Notes: generated by a model not told the origin, from the letters alone. A stretch of DNA of 64,000 bases from Nocardioides sp. NBC_00368 (GCF_036090055.1 NZ_CP107970.1:870501-934500); one strand, 5' to 3'; shown: positions 8,382 to 16,481, numbered from the stretch's first letter. A program made the numbers and translations.

Positions 8382-9560
8382 ATGTTGCGTTGGCTCACTG
8401 CGGGCGAGTCCCATGGTCCGTCCCTGACGGCCGTGATGGAGGGTCTGCCCGCCCACGTCCGGATCACCTCTGACGACATCGCTGATGCCCTGGCGCGGCG
8501 CCGGCTCGGCTATGGCCGAGGTGCCCGGATGAAGTTCGAGAAGGACCAGGTGCGGATCACCGGCGGCGTACGCCACGGGGAGAGCCAAGGCGGTCCGGTC
8601 GCGATCGAGGTCGGCAACACCGAGTGGCCCAAGTGGGAGACCGTGATGGCCGCCGACCCGGTCGATCCCGACGTGCTCGCCGGGCAGGCCCGCAATGCCC
8701 CGCTGACCCGGCCGCGGCCCGGCCACGCCGACCTGGTCGGGATGCAGAAGTACGACTTCGACGACGCCCGCCCGATCTTGGAGCGCGCCTCGGCCCGCGA
8801 GACCGCGGCCCGGGTCGCCCTCGGCGCGGTCGCCTCGGCCTTCCTCGAGCAGGCGCTCGGCGTCCGCCTGGTGTCCCACGTCCTGGAGATCGGCGGCGTC
8901 CGTACGCCGGGCCGCGAGGTCCCCTCGCCCGAGGATGTCTCCCGGCTCGACGAGGACCCGGTGCGGGTGCTCGACCCGGACGGCTCCAAGCAGATGGTCG
9001 CCCGGATCGACGAGGCCCACAAGGACGGCGACACCCTCGGTGGCGTCGTCGAGGTGGTCGTCCACGGGCTGCCGCCGGGTCTCGGCTCCCACGTGCACTG
9101 GGACCGGCGGCTCGACGCCCGCCTGGCCGGTGCGCTGATGGGCATCCAGGCGATCAAGGGCGTCGAGGTCGGCGACGGGTTCGAGCTCGCCGCGACCCCG
9201 GGCTCGAAGGCCCACGACGAGATCGTGCCGTCCGCCGACGGCATCCGCCGCGCCTCCGGGCGCTCGGGCGGCACCGAGGGCGGCATGTCCACCGGCGAGG
9301 TCCTGCGGGTCCGTGCTGCGATGAAGCCGATCGCGACCGTGCCGCGCGCGCTGCGTACCGTCGACGTGGCCACCGGCGAGGAGGCCGTCGCGCACCACCA
9401 GCGCTCCGACGTCTGCGCGGTGCCCGCCGCCGGCGTCGTCGCGGAGGCGATGGTCGCGCTCGTCCTGGCGGAGGCGGCGCTGGAGAAGTTCGGTGGCGAC
9501 TCCGTCGCCGAGACCAAGCGCAACGCCGAGTCCTACCTCGCGAACCTGAGGTACGTCTGA
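8382..9560 (+). CDS. aroC: chorismate synthase
   Basis: 392 residues. It converts 5-enolpyruvylshikimate-3-phosphate to chorismate using reduced FMN. Family motifs are TAGESHGPSL at the start, RRRLGYGRG, GGVRHGESQGGP and the signature RASGRSGGTEGGMSTG in the C-terminal third. ATG 8382 has no evident Shine-Dalgarno sequence; an AAGACT box 6 nt upstream suggests a leaderless transcript. Its stop shares one base with aroK. Confidence 0.97.
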   Translation: MLRWLTAGESHGPSLTAVMEGLPAHVRITSDDIADALARRRLGYGRGARMKFEKDQVRITGGVRHGESQGGPVAIEVGNTEWPKWETVMAADPVDPDVLAGQARNAPLTRPRPGHADLVGMQKYDFDDARPILERASARETAARVALGAVASAFLEQALGVRLVSHVLEIGGVRTPGREVPSPEDVSRLDEDPVRVLDPDGSKQMVARIDEAHKDGDTLGGVVEVVVHGLPPGLGSHVHWDRRLDARLAGALMGIQAIKGVEVGDGFELAATPGSKAHDEIVPSADGIRRASGRSGGTEGGMSTGEVLRVRAAMKPIATVPRALRTVDVATGEEAVAHHQRSDVCAVPAAGVVAEAMVALVLAEAALEKFGGDSVAETKRNAESYLANLRYV

Positions 9561-10075
9561 TGCCCGCTGTCGTGCTCGTCGGCCCGATGGGCGCCGGGAA
9601 GTCGACCGTCGGCGCGCTGCTCGCGACTCGTCTCGGGGTGGCCCTGCGCGACACCGACGAGGACATCGCCGCTGCCGCCGGCAAGAGCGTGCAGGACATC
9701 TTCGTCGACGAGGGCGAGGCCCACTTCCGTGAGGTCGAGGCCGAGGCCGTCGCGGCGGCGCTCGCCGAGCACGACGGGGTGGTCTCCCTCGGCGGCGGCT
9801 CCGTCCTGGCCGAGCAGACCCGGATCCTGCTCAAGGAGCACACCGTCGTCTACCTGCGGGTCGGCGTCGCGGATGCGGTCAAGCGGGTCGGTCTCGGCTC
9901 GGGCCGTCCGCTGCTGCTCGGCAACGTACGCGGCCGCATCAAGGCGCTCCTGGAGGAGCGCGCACCGATCTACGAGTCGGTCGCCACGATCGTCGTCGAC
10001 ACCGACGGCCGCTCGGCCGACGACGTCGCCACCGAGCTGGCCACCGCCCTGACCGCGCTGAACACAACGGAGTAG
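9560..10075 (+). CDS. aroK: shikimate kinase
   Basis: 171 residues. It phosphorylates shikimate with ATP. The Walker A motif GPMGAGKSTVG is at residues 8-18, DTDEDI supplies the substrate-binding Asp, FREVE the conserved Arg, and VSLGGGSV the glycine-rich substrate loop; GSGRPLL is the lid Arg region. The start ATG 9560 was chosen because it overlaps the aroC stop (TGATG); a longer open frame upstream is only the shadow of aroC. aroB follows after two bases. Confidence 0.95.
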   Translation: MPAVVLVGPMGAGKSTVGALLATRLGVALRDTDEDIAAAAGKSVQDIFVDEGEAHFREVEAEAVAAALAEHDGVVSLGGGSVLAEQTRILLKEHTVVYLRVGVADAVKRVGLGSGRPLLLGNVRGRIKALLEERAPIYESVATIVVDTDGRSADDVATELATALTALNTTE

Positions 10076-10077
10076 AA

Positions 10078-11175
10078 GTGACCGGAACCGTCATCAGGGT
10101 CGAGAGCGCCGCGGCGTACGACGTCGTCATCGGCTCCGGCCTCGCCGGCCGGCTCCAGGGGCTGCTGGGCGAGAGCGTCGAGCGGGTGGCGTTCCTCTAC
10201 GCCGCCGAGCTGGCCGAGTACGCCGAGCCGGTGCTCGAGGAGCTGCTCAAGCACTACGACGTGCTCGGCCTCGGCCTGCCCAGCGGTGAGGACCAGAAGA
10301 CCGTCGCGGTCGCGAACGACTGCTGGGAGGCGCTGGGGGAGCGGGGCTTCACCCGCTCCGACGCCGTCGTCACCTTCGGTGGCGGCGCGACCACCGACCT
10401 CGGCGGCTGGGTCGCGGCCGGATGGCTGCGCGGCGTACGCGTCGTGCACATGCCCACCACCGTCCTCGCCATGGTCGACGCCGCGGTAGGCGGTAAGACC
10501 GGCGTCAACACCGCCGCCGGGAAGAACCTCGTCGGCGCGTTCCACGAGCCGGCCGGGGTGCTGTGCGACCTCGCGCTGCTCGCCACCCTGCCGGAAGAAG
10601 ACCTGATCGCCGGCCTCGGCGAGGTCGTCAAGTGCGGCTTCATCGCCGACCCGGAGATCCTGCGCCTGGTCGACGAGACCGACGAGATCACCGCTTCCTC
10701 GCCCGTTCTCGCCGAGCTGGTCGAGCGTGCGATCCGGGTCAAGGCGGAGGTCGTCGCCGGCGACCTGAAGGAGGCCGGCGGCGCCGACGGCCACCCCGGC
10801 CGCGAGACCCTCAACTACGGCCACACCCTCGCCCACGCGCTCGAGAAGCACTCCGGCTTCTCGATCCGCCACGGTGACGCGGTCGCCGTCGGCTGCGTCT
10901 ACGCCGCCGAGCTCGCCCGCCTCGCCGGTGTCCTCTCCGACGACGTCGCTGCCCGGCACGCCCCGACGTTCGCGAAGGTCGGCCTGCCGACCACCGTCAA
11001 GGAGCTCGGTGTCGAGGCCGGCTTCGACGACCTCATCGGCGCCATGCGGGTCGACAAGAAGACCCGCGGCTCCGTCCTCCGCTTCCTCGTCCTCCACGAC
11101 ATCGCCGACCCCCGCATCCTCACCGGGCCGACCGAGGAGCAGCTGCGGGAGGCGTACGCGGTCGTCGGGGGCTGA
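10078..11175 (+). CDS. aroB: 3-dehydroquinate synthase
   Basis: 365 residues, GTG start. It makes 3-dehydroquinate from DAHP with NAD+ and a divalent metal. Motifs include VTFGGGATTDLGG, PTTVLAMVDAAVGGKTGVN, KNLVGAFHEP, GLGEVVKCGFI with the metal-ligand Glu and the His-containing LNYGHTLAHALE. It closes the contiguous aroE-aroB block. In related genomes aroQ normally follows directly; here it lies 3.5 kb downstream beyond an accessory block. Confidence 0.96.
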   Translation: MTGTVIRVESAAAYDVVIGSGLAGRLQGLLGESVERVAFLYAAELAEYAEPVLEELLKHYDVLGLGLPSGEDQKTVAVANDCWEALGERGFTRSDAVVTFGGGATTDLGGWVAAGWLRGVRVVHMPTTVLAMVDAAVGGKTGVNTAAGKNLVGAFHEPAGVLCDLALLATLPEEDLIAGLGEVVKCGFIADPEILRLVDETDEITASSPVLAELVERAIRVKAEVVAGDLKEAGGADGHPGRETLNYGHTLAHALEKHSGFSIRHGDAVAVGCVYAAELARLAGVLSDDVAARHAPTFAKVGLPTTVKELGVEAGFDDLIGAMRVDKKTRGSVLRFLVLHDIADPRILTGPTEEQLREAYAVVGG

Positions 11176-11228
11176 CGTCGGGCGCGCTGCTGATGCCGTT
11201 CGGTGCGATCTTCTGGGACACTGGGCGC

Positions 11229-11534
11229 ATGGACGCAGCACCTGAATTGGACTACGAGGCGATTACCCGCGCCTGTGAGCGCCTAGGTGTCGCGCGGTTG
11301 CGTATCTTCGGGTCAGCGGCCTCCGGGAACTTCGACCCGGAAAGTAGCGATCTGGACTTTTTCGTCGACTTCCTTCCAGAAGTGCACGATCTGCTCGGCA
11401 ACTACTTGGCATTGACCGAGGAGCTCGAGACCATCGTGGGGCGCAAGGTCGACCTGGTGATGTCTGATGCGGTGGAGAATCCCTACTTCGCCGCGCAGGC
11501 ATTCAGTAGCGCTCAGGAAGTCTATGCAGCCTAG
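11229..11534 (+). CDS. mntA: MntA-type minimal nucleotidyltransferase antitoxin (type VII TA)
   Basis: 101 residues. The MNT signature is complete: G28-S29, then eleven residues, then D41-L-D43 (the DLD of SSDLDFFVDF), with a third carboxylate at D75 in KVDLVMSD. In characterised HepT/MntA pairs this enzyme neutralises the toxin by attaching AMP to a tyrosine of the HEPN protein. ATG 11229 is preceded 6 nt upstream by GACACT, suggesting a leaderless start; an in-frame ATG 36 bases earlier is less likely. It overlaps the HEPN gene by 11 bases. The pair sits in the middle of the shikimate gene set. Confidence 0.88.
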   Translation: MDAAPELDYEAITRACERLGVARLRIFGSAASGNFDPESSDLDFFVDFLPEVHDLLGNYLALTEELETIVGRKVDLVMSDAVENPYFAAQAFSSAQEVYAA

Positions 11535-11880
11535 GGCAGCCGCGTTGCTCTGGGACCTGCTCACGGCAACGACGCGCATCCAGGGATTCGTCGCAGGGAA
11601 GACGTGGGACGACTATGCGGCCGACATCCTGCTTCGTTCTGGGGTCGAGCGGCAGTTCGAGATCGCCGGCGAGGCGATGAGCGTCCTCCGGAAGGAAGAC
11701 CCTGAGACCGCCGCGCGGGTGCCGGATGTGCACAGGATCGTCGGAATGCGCAACGTTCTGATCCACGGGTACGCGGAGATCAACGACCTCACCGTCTGGC
11801 GAACAGCTACGGGCGACCTGCAGTCGCTGGTCCAAGCCGTTGAGGCCTTGTTGGCCGAGGCCGGGCCTCCGGTACCCTGA
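11524..11880 (+). CDS. hepT: HepT-type HEPN toxin ribonuclease
   Basis: 118 residues, all-helical, with the motif RNVLIHGY at residues 76-83. This is RX4HXY, the HEPN RNase motif R-x4-H plus the tyrosine (Y83) that MntA-type partners modify in the characterised system. The start ATG 11524 lies inside the end of mntA, giving an 11-base overlap. Catalytic residues are intact, so the toxin is probably functional. Antitoxin upstream of toxin and the overlap are typical of this TA class. Confidence 0.9.
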   Translation: MQPRAAALLWDLLTATTRIQGFVAGKTWDDYAADILLRSGVERQFEIAGEAMSVLRKEDPETAARVPDVHRIVGMRNVLIHGYAEINDLTVWRTATGDLQSLVQAVEALLAEAGPPVP

Positions 11881-11890
11881 TCGCTGGATC

Positions 11891-12352
11891 TCAGGCTCCC
11901 GACCAGCGGGCGATGTCCTCGTCGGTGACCTCGACGGGACCCTCGACGCGCTGCGTGGCGCGGATGTGGTTGCCGAAGGGGTCGCGGAAGGCGCAGTCGA
12001 TGCCGTAGGGCTGCTTGGTCGGCTTGTCGGTGAACTCGACGCCCTTGGCGGAGAGCTCCTCGTAGAGCTTCTCGCAGTCGTCGGTGTTGAAGATGACCAC
12101 CGCACCCATCGCGCCCTTGGTGACCAGGTCGCGCAGCTGGGCCGCGGTCTCGGCGCTGTGAGCGGGGGAGCGGCCCGGCACCTCGAGCAGCAGCTGGTGG
12201 TCGGGGTCGCCGGGTAGATGGACGGTGAGCCAGCGCATGAAGCCCATGTCGACGTCGCTCCCGACCTCGAGGCCGAGCTTGCCGACGTAGAAGTCGAGCG
12301 CCTCGTCCTGGTCGAGCACGTAGATTCCGGTGATGTTGATGTTGGTCAGCAT
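11891..12352 (-). CDS. VOC/glyoxalase-fold family protein
   Basis: 153 residues, one VOC domain made of two beta-alpha-beta-beta-beta halves: ITGIYVLDQDEALDFYVGKL at the start, then FMRWLTVHLPGD, and in the second half VVIFNTDDCEKLYEEL and AFRDPFGNHI. The substrate is unknown; members include glyoxalases, dioxygenases and resistance proteins. ATG 12352 was chosen because earlier in-frame starts run into the end of the AraC gene 47 bases upstream. The shared orientation suggests a two-gene unit under that regulator. Confidence 0.85.
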   Translation of the reverse strand: MLTNINITGIYVLDQDEALDFYVGKLGLEVGSDVDMGFMRWLTVHLPGDPDHQLLLEVPGRSPAHSAETAAQLRDLVTKGAMGAVVIFNTDDCEKLYEELSAKGVEFTDKPTKQPYGIDCAFRDPFGNHIRATQRVEGPVEVTDEDIARWSGA

Positions 12353-12399
12353 GCGACCAGTCTGCGGCGCTTCGGTGCCGGGCGCTTCTCCGAAACTGC

Positions 12400-12789
12400 T
12401 CAGCTCGCCGGCCGCATCCAGGCACGGGCGACGCACCCGGGCACGGCGGGGCTGTGGGCCCTGGCCCGGTAGCCGCTCGGGGAGGTGCCGACGATGTCGC
12501 GGAACGTACGGCTGAAGGTGCCGAGGCTCGTGAAGCCGACCGTGAGCGCGACATCCGTGACCGGCGTCGCGGTGTCGCGGAGCAACGCCATCGAGCGCTC
12601 GATCCGGCGCCGCTGCAGGTAGCGGTGGGGCGTCTCCCCGAAGACGCCCTTGAACCGGCGGCTGAAGTGCGCGGGGGAGACATGCGCGACCCGGGCCACC
12701 GCCGCGACGTCGAGCCGCTCGGCGTAGTGCCGGTCCATCACGTCGCGGGCCCGCAGCAGGCGGCGGTTCTCGTCCTCGCGAGGCGTCAT
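12400..12789 (-). CDS. AraC/XylS-type transcriptional regulator (DNA-binding domain only)
   Basis: 129 residues containing little more than the two helix-turn-helix motifs of AraC proteins: VAAVARVAHVSPAHFSRRFK and VTDVALTVGFTSLGTFSRTF, followed by the usual GTSPSGYR. There is no ligand-binding domain, so it may act constitutively or pair with another sensor. It is immediately upstream of the VOC gene on the same strand, an arrangement I know from other actinobacteria, which makes that gene its probable target. Confidence 0.9.
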   Translation of the reverse strand: MTPREDENRRLLRARDVMDRHYAERLDVAAVARVAHVSPAHFSRRFKGVFGETPHRYLQRRRIERSMALLRDTATPVTDVALTVGFTSLGTFSRTFRDIVGTSPSGYRARAHSPAVPGCVARAWMRPAS

Positions 12790-12812
12790 GTGCCCGAGCC
12801 TAGCGCCGGGCG

Positions 12813-12859
12813 GACCTGGGAGTCCTGAGGTCACCAGGTGACCCCAGGACTGCCAGGTC
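12813..12859 (-). terminator. long imperfect hairpin after the acyl-CoA dehydrogenase gene
   Basis: Arms of about 23 bases (GACCTGGGAGTCCTG... pairing with ...CAGGACTGCCAGGTC) with two mismatches, ending 5 bases from the acyl-CoA dehydrogenase stop. It separates that gene from the AraC-VOC unit. Confidence 0.7.
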
Positions 12860-12864
12860 TGGTC

Positions 12865-14022
12865 TCACAGACCCATGTCCTTGGCGATGATGAGCTTCAT
12901 GACCTCGGAGGTGCCGCCGTAGATGCGGTTGACGCGGTTGTCGGCGTAGAGGCGGGCGATGGGGTACTCGTTCATGTAGCCGTAGCCGCCGTGGAGCTGG
13001 AGGCAGCGGTCGATGACGCGGTGGGCGACCTCGGTGCAGAACAGCTTGGCCGAGGCGGCCTCGGCGGCGGTCAGCGTGCCGGCATCCTCGGCCTCGATCG
13101 CACGGTCGACCACGGCCTCGGCGGCGTCGACCTCGGCCTTGCACGCGGCCAGCTCGAACTTGGTGTTCTGGAAGGAGGCGACGGCGGTGCCGAAGACCTT
13201 GCGGTCGTGGACGTACGCCTTGGCGAACTCGACGGCGGCAGCGGCCTGGGCGTACGCGCCGACGGCGATGCCGAGGCGCTCGACCGGGAGGTTCTGGCCG
13301 AGGTAGGAGAAGCCCTTGCCGACCTCGCCGAGGACGTCCTCGACCGGGACCTGTACGTCGGTGAAGGAGAGCTCGGCGGTGTCGGAGACCTTGAGGCCGA
13401 GCTTGTCGAGCTTGCGGCCGACCTCATAACCCGGCAGCGACGTGTCCACGGCGAGGAGGGTGATCCCGCCGCGGCGGTCCTCGGGGGTGGCCGGCGCGGT
13501 GCGGGCGCAGACGATCACCCGGTCGGCGTTGACGCCGCCGGTGATGAAGGTCTTGGCGCCGTTGAGGACGTAGTGCTTGCCGTCCTCGGTGAGCTTGGCG
13601 TTGGTGGTCATCCCGGCCAGGTCCGAGCCGGTGCCCGGCTCGGTCATCGCGATCGCCCACATCTCCTCGCCGGAGACGAAGCCGGGCATCCAGCGCTCCA
13701 TCTGCTCCTTCGTGCCGAGCTTGAGGAGGTAGGGCAGGCAGAGGCCGACGTGCGTGCTCGAGCCGCCGAAGGAGACGCCGGCGCGGGCGAGCTCCTCGGT
13801 GATGACGGCGGAGTACTTGAACGACTCGATCCCGGCGCCGCCGTACTCCTCGGGCACCTGGATGCCCCACACCCCGAGCTCGCCGAGCTTGAGGTAGAAG
13901 TCGTGGGGGACGATCCCGGCCGCGTACCACTCGTCGTAGACGGGGGTGACCTCCTTCTCGATGAACGAGCGGATGGTCTCGCGGAAGGACTGGTGGTCCT
14001 CGGTGTAGATGGTGCGGCGCAT
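12865..14022 (-). CDS. acyl-CoA dehydrogenase
   Basis: 385 residues, the full length of the flavoprotein family that introduces the alpha-beta double bond in acyl-CoAs. Visible are GVWGIQVPEEYGGAG, the FAD region AIAMTEPGTGSDLAGM, FITGGVNAD, and near the C-terminus QLHGGYGYMNEYPIARLY and RIYGGTSEVMK. The short-chain enzymes' catalytic Glu (YEGT) is Gly here (YGGT), which fits long-chain or isovaleryl-type enzymes whose base sits on another helix. It is 48 bases downstream of a TetR gene on the same strand, so they are probably one unit controlled by it. Confidence 0.93.
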   Translation of the reverse strand: MRRTIYTEDHQSFRETIRSFIEKEVTPVYDEWYAAGIVPHDFYLKLGELGVWGIQVPEEYGGAGIESFKYSAVITEELARAGVSFGGSSTHVGLCLPYLLKLGTKEQMERWMPGFVSGEEMWAIAMTEPGTGSDLAGMTTNAKLTEDGKHYVLNGAKTFITGGVNADRVIVCARTAPATPEDRRGGITLLAVDTSLPGYEVGRKLDKLGLKVSDTAELSFTDVQVPVEDVLGEVGKGFSYLGQNLPVERLGIAVGAYAQAAAAVEFAKAYVHDRKVFGTAVASFQNTKFELAACKAEVDAAEAVVDRAIEAEDAGTLTAAEAASAKLFCTEVAHRVIDRCLQLHGGYGYMNEYPIARLYADNRVNRIYGGTSEVMKLIIAKDMGL

Positions 14023-14070
14023 ACGGTGCTTACTCCTCGGGGTGCATTCTTCTCGGGGTCGAAACGGAAG

Positions 14071-14676
14071 TCAGGGGCGGGCGCCGACGGCGCGCAGTGC
14101 CAGATCGGCGTAGAAGTCGGCGAGGGCCTCGGGCGTCCAGGAGCCGTCGTCGCGGTACCAGCGCGCCAGGTCGATGCCGAGCGAGAGCAGGGCGGTGGCG
14201 GCCTTGGCGGGGTCGGGCGTGTCGAAGTCGCCGCTGCGTACGCCTTCCTCGACGACCTCGCGCATGACGGTGTCGATGGCGCGGCGCAGGCCCGCGATCT
14301 CCCGGAAGTGCTCCTCGGTCAGCGCCGCGAGCTCGTAGTTGATGACCCGGGCCATCGTGTGCGAGCGGGCGTGGAAGAGGACATAGGTGCGTACGGCGGC
14401 GGCGACCCGCTCGGCGGGCGTGGCGTCGGCTCGGGTCGCCTCGGTGACCGCCTCGAGGATGACCTCGTGGCCACGCACCGCGATCGCGTGCAGGAGCTCC
14501 TCCTTGGAGCGGTGGTGGACGTAGACCGCCGCCGGACTCAGGCCGGCCGCCGTGGCGATGTCACGGGTGCTGGTGCCGTGGAACCCCTTGGCGGAGAAGG
14601 CCTGGACGGCCGCGTCGAGCAGACGGGCGCGGCTGCGGTCGCCGCGGGCCTGGGTGCTGGTGCGTACGTCGCTCAT
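14071..14676 (-). CDS. TetR family transcriptional regulator
   Basis: 201 residues. The N-terminal helix-turn-helix is clear (SRARLLDAAVQAFSAKGFHG then IATAAGLSPAAVYVHHRSKE); the C-terminal ligand domain is all helical and unspecific. Linkage to an acyl-CoA dehydrogenase suggests control of an acyl-CoA catabolic step with an acyl-CoA effector, as in many actinobacterial TetR proteins. A near-palindromic TAAG-TGAGCG-CTTA site 22 bases upstream of its start is a good autoregulatory operator candidate. Confidence 0.92.
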   Translation of the reverse strand: MSDVRTSTQARGDRSRARLLDAAVQAFSAKGFHGTSTRDIATAAGLSPAAVYVHHRSKEELLHAIAVRGHEVILEAVTEATRADATPAERVAAAVRTYVLFHARSHTMARVINYELAALTEEHFREIAGLRRAIDTVMREVVEEGVRSGDFDTPDPAKAATALLSLGIDLARWYRDDGSWTPEALADFYADLALRAVGARP

Positions 14677-14697
14677 GCCAACAGTCTGGCATAAAGG

Positions 14698-14711
14698 TAA
14701 GTGAGCGCTTA
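14698..14711. promoter_or_regulatory. candidate TetR operator
   Basis: TAAGTGAGCGCTTA is a palindrome with one mismatched pair (TAAGYG...CGCTTA). It lies in the divergent gap between the TetR gene and aroQ, where a repressor of the TetR-acyl-CoA dehydrogenase unit would bind. The site is inferred from position and symmetry only. Confidence 0.45.
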
Positions 14712-14738
14712 GATTCGGCTCGGGAAAACAATGCGAGG

Positions 14739-15203
14739 ATGTTGCTCGTGAGCAATGCTTTGAAGCAAGTCCTGGTCCTCAACGGCCCCAACCTCGGACG
14801 TCTCGGGAAGCGTCAGCCCGAGATCTACGGGCACACCACCCACGACGAGCTCGCCGCGATGTGCGTCGACTGGGGCCACGCGCTCGGCTTCGCCGTGGAC
14901 GTACGTCAGACCAACCATGAGGGCGACATGGTCGACTGGCTCAACGCCGCCGCTGACAAGGACATCCCGGTCGTGCTCAACGCCGCCGCCTGGACCCATT
15001 ACTCCTACGCCATCTACGACGCCTGCGCGCAGCTGACCGCCCCCTTGATCGAGGTGCACATCTCCGAGCCTCTGGAGCGGCCCGAGGTCTTCCGGCACAC
15101 CAGCGTCGTCACCCCCCATGCGACCGCGGTCGTGGCGGGCAAGGGCATCGACGGCTACCGCGAGGCCCTCGAGGTCGTCGCCGGGAAACTCGGGCAGGCA
15201 TGA
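14739..15203 (+). CDS. aroQ: 3-dehydroquinate dehydratase, type II
   Basis: 154 residues, the short type II dehydroquinase. Motifs are VLVLNGPNLGRLGKRQPEIYG (with the conserved Arg and Tyr), RQTNHEGDMVDWL, VVLNAAAWTHYSYAI and EVHISEPLERPEVFRHTS, with catalytic His in the third and fourth. It dehydrates 3-dehydroquinate in the shikimate pathway. A GTG nine bases downstream is an alternative start. The gene is detached from aroE-C-K-B by the 3.5-kb accessory block but still precedes efp-nusB as in related genomes. Confidence 0.95.
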   Translation: MLLVSNALKQVLVLNGPNLGRLGKRQPEIYGHTTHDELAAMCVDWGHALGFAVDVRQTNHEGDMVDWLNAAADKDIPVVLNAAAWTHYSYAIYDACAQLTAPLIEVHISEPLERPEVFRHTSVVTPHATAVVAGKGIDGYREALEVVAGKLGQA

Positions 15204-15207
15204 CGGA

Positions 15208-15238
15208 TTGGGTCGGCGTACGTCTCGTTGACTAGGAT
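15208..15238 (+). promoter_or_regulatory. candidate promoter for efp
   Basis: TTGGGT and TAGGAT are spaced 19 bases apart in the gap after aroQ. This would start the mRNA about 80 bases before efp. A small hairpin (CCTGCG/CGCAGG) lies in that leader. No other good candidate is visible. Confidence 0.35.
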
Positions 15239-15323
15239 TCTCTGTGGCCCTGGTGGCCCCTGAACATTGACAACGGTGCCTGCGATGCCGCAGGACGACA
15301 GAGACGAAGGCTGACGGACGGTT

Positions 15324-15890
15324 ATGGCGACGACGAACGACCTCAAGAACGGCATGGTGCTGAAGATCGAGGGCCAGCTCTGGCAGGTGGTCGAGTTCCA
15401 GCACGTGAAGCCCGGTAAGGGTCCGGCCTTCGTCCGCACCAAGCTGAAGAACGTCGAGTCGGGCAAGAACGTCGACAAGACCTTCAACGCCGGCACCAAG
15501 GTCGAGACCGCCACGGTCGACCGCCGCACGTTCCAGTACCTCTACAACGACGGCTCCAACTTCGTCTTCATGGACGTCGCCGACTTCGACCAGGTCGAGG
15601 TGGGCCCGGAGATCGTCGGCGACGGTGCCGGCTTCCTCCTGGAGAACCAGGAGGTCATCCTGGCCACCAACGAGGGTCGCGTGCTCTTCGTCGAGCTCCC
15701 GCCGTCGGTCGAGCTCGTGATCTCCTACACCGAGCCCGGCGTCATGGGTGACTCGGCCACCGGCCGCACCAAGCCCGCCACCCTGGAGACCGGCGCCGAG
15801 ATCCAGGTGCCGCTCTTCATCGAGCAGGGCGAGAAGATCAAGGTCGACACCCGCGAGGGCGGTTCCTACCTCTCCCGCGTCAAGGGCTGA
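15324..15890 (+). CDS. efp: elongation factor P
   Basis: 188 residues, three OB-like domains. EF-P enters the ribosomal E site and rescues synthesis through polyproline. The N-terminal KOW-like domain has the loop VKPGKGPAFVRTK with the tip lysine at residue 32; the C-terminal part contains GDSATGRTKPATLETGAEIQ, the EF-P signature. No EpmA/EpmB or hypusination-like genes are in the window, and actinobacterial EF-Ps with a PGKGP loop are reported to work with an unmodified lysine. It is followed after three bases by nusB. Confidence 0.97.
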   Translation: MATTNDLKNGMVLKIEGQLWQVVEFQHVKPGKGPAFVRTKLKNVESGKNVDKTFNAGTKVETATVDRRTFQYLYNDGSNFVFMDVADFDQVEVGPEIVGDGAGFLLENQEVILATNEGRVLFVELPPSVELVISYTEPGVMGDSATGRTKPATLETGAEIQVPLFIEQGEKIKVDTREGGSYLSRVKG

Positions 15891-15893
15891 CCT

Positions 15894-16307
15894 GTGGCTC
15901 ACGTCGCCACCGCCCGCACCAAGGCCCGCAAGCGGGCTCTCGACCTGCTCTTCGCCGCCGAGGCCCGCGGTCTCTCCGCCGGTGATCTGCTCGACCAGCA
16001 GATCCGGGAGGGCGAGGTGCCCAACAACCCGTTCACGGTCAAGATCGTCCGTGGCGTGGTCGCCGAGGCCGAGCGGATCGACGCCCTGATCGCCGCGTTC
16101 GCGAAGGACTGGACGCTGGCTCGGATGCCCGCGGTCGACCGCAACGTGCTCCGTATCGGCGTCTGGGAGCTCCTCGACGGCGATGTCGCCTCCGAGGTCG
16201 CGATCAGCGAGGCGACCGCGCTGGTGACCGAGCTGTCCACCGACGACTCGCCGTCGTTCGTCAACGGAGTGCTCGCCGCGGTCGCGAAGGACCTCGCCAA
16301 GGCCTGA
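15894..16307 (+). CDS. nusB: transcription antitermination factor NusB
   Basis: 137 residues, GTG start three bases after efp. The all-helical NusB fold is recognised from TKARKRALDLLFAAEARG at the start and DRNVLRIGVWELLDG, VAISEATALVTELSTDDSPSFVNGVLAAVAKD in the second half. NusB binds boxA RNA with S10 (NusE) in rRNA antitermination. A clear hairpin 15 bases after its stop ends the aroQ-efp-nusB run. Confidence 0.95.
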   Translation: MAHVATARTKARKRALDLLFAAEARGLSAGDLLDQQIREGEVPNNPFTVKIVRGVVAEAERIDALIAAFAKDWTLARMPAVDRNVLRIGVWELLDGDVASEVAISEATALVTELSTDDSPSFVNGVLAAVAKDLAKA

Positions 16308-16321
16308 TCAGCACGTGACGT

Positions 16322-16352
16322 ACGCCTGTCCCGGACCGTTCCGGGCAGGCGT
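16322..16352 (+). terminator. hairpin downstream of nusB
   Basis: ACGCCTG and CCCGGA pair with TCCGGG and CAGGCGT across a short loop, leaving one bulged base (13 pairs). It is followed by a short T-containing stretch (GTCATGTCATTTC). Confidence 0.75.
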
Positions 16353-16481
16353 CATGTCATTTCAGGGTGCGGCACGACGCGTGTGTTTTCCGGTTATCGA
16401 CGATTGCTTCGGTCGGGACCGTATGTTTGGACCCAAGGCTGAGATGGAGGCCGTAACCCAGCACCCGTATTCGGAGAGCGC

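Noticed and set aside
12838..14694. 618-codon plus-strand open frame across the acyl-CoA dehydrogenase and TetR genes
   Set aside because: Antisense shadow covering two recognised minus-strand genes; composition is repetitive and no domain is seen.
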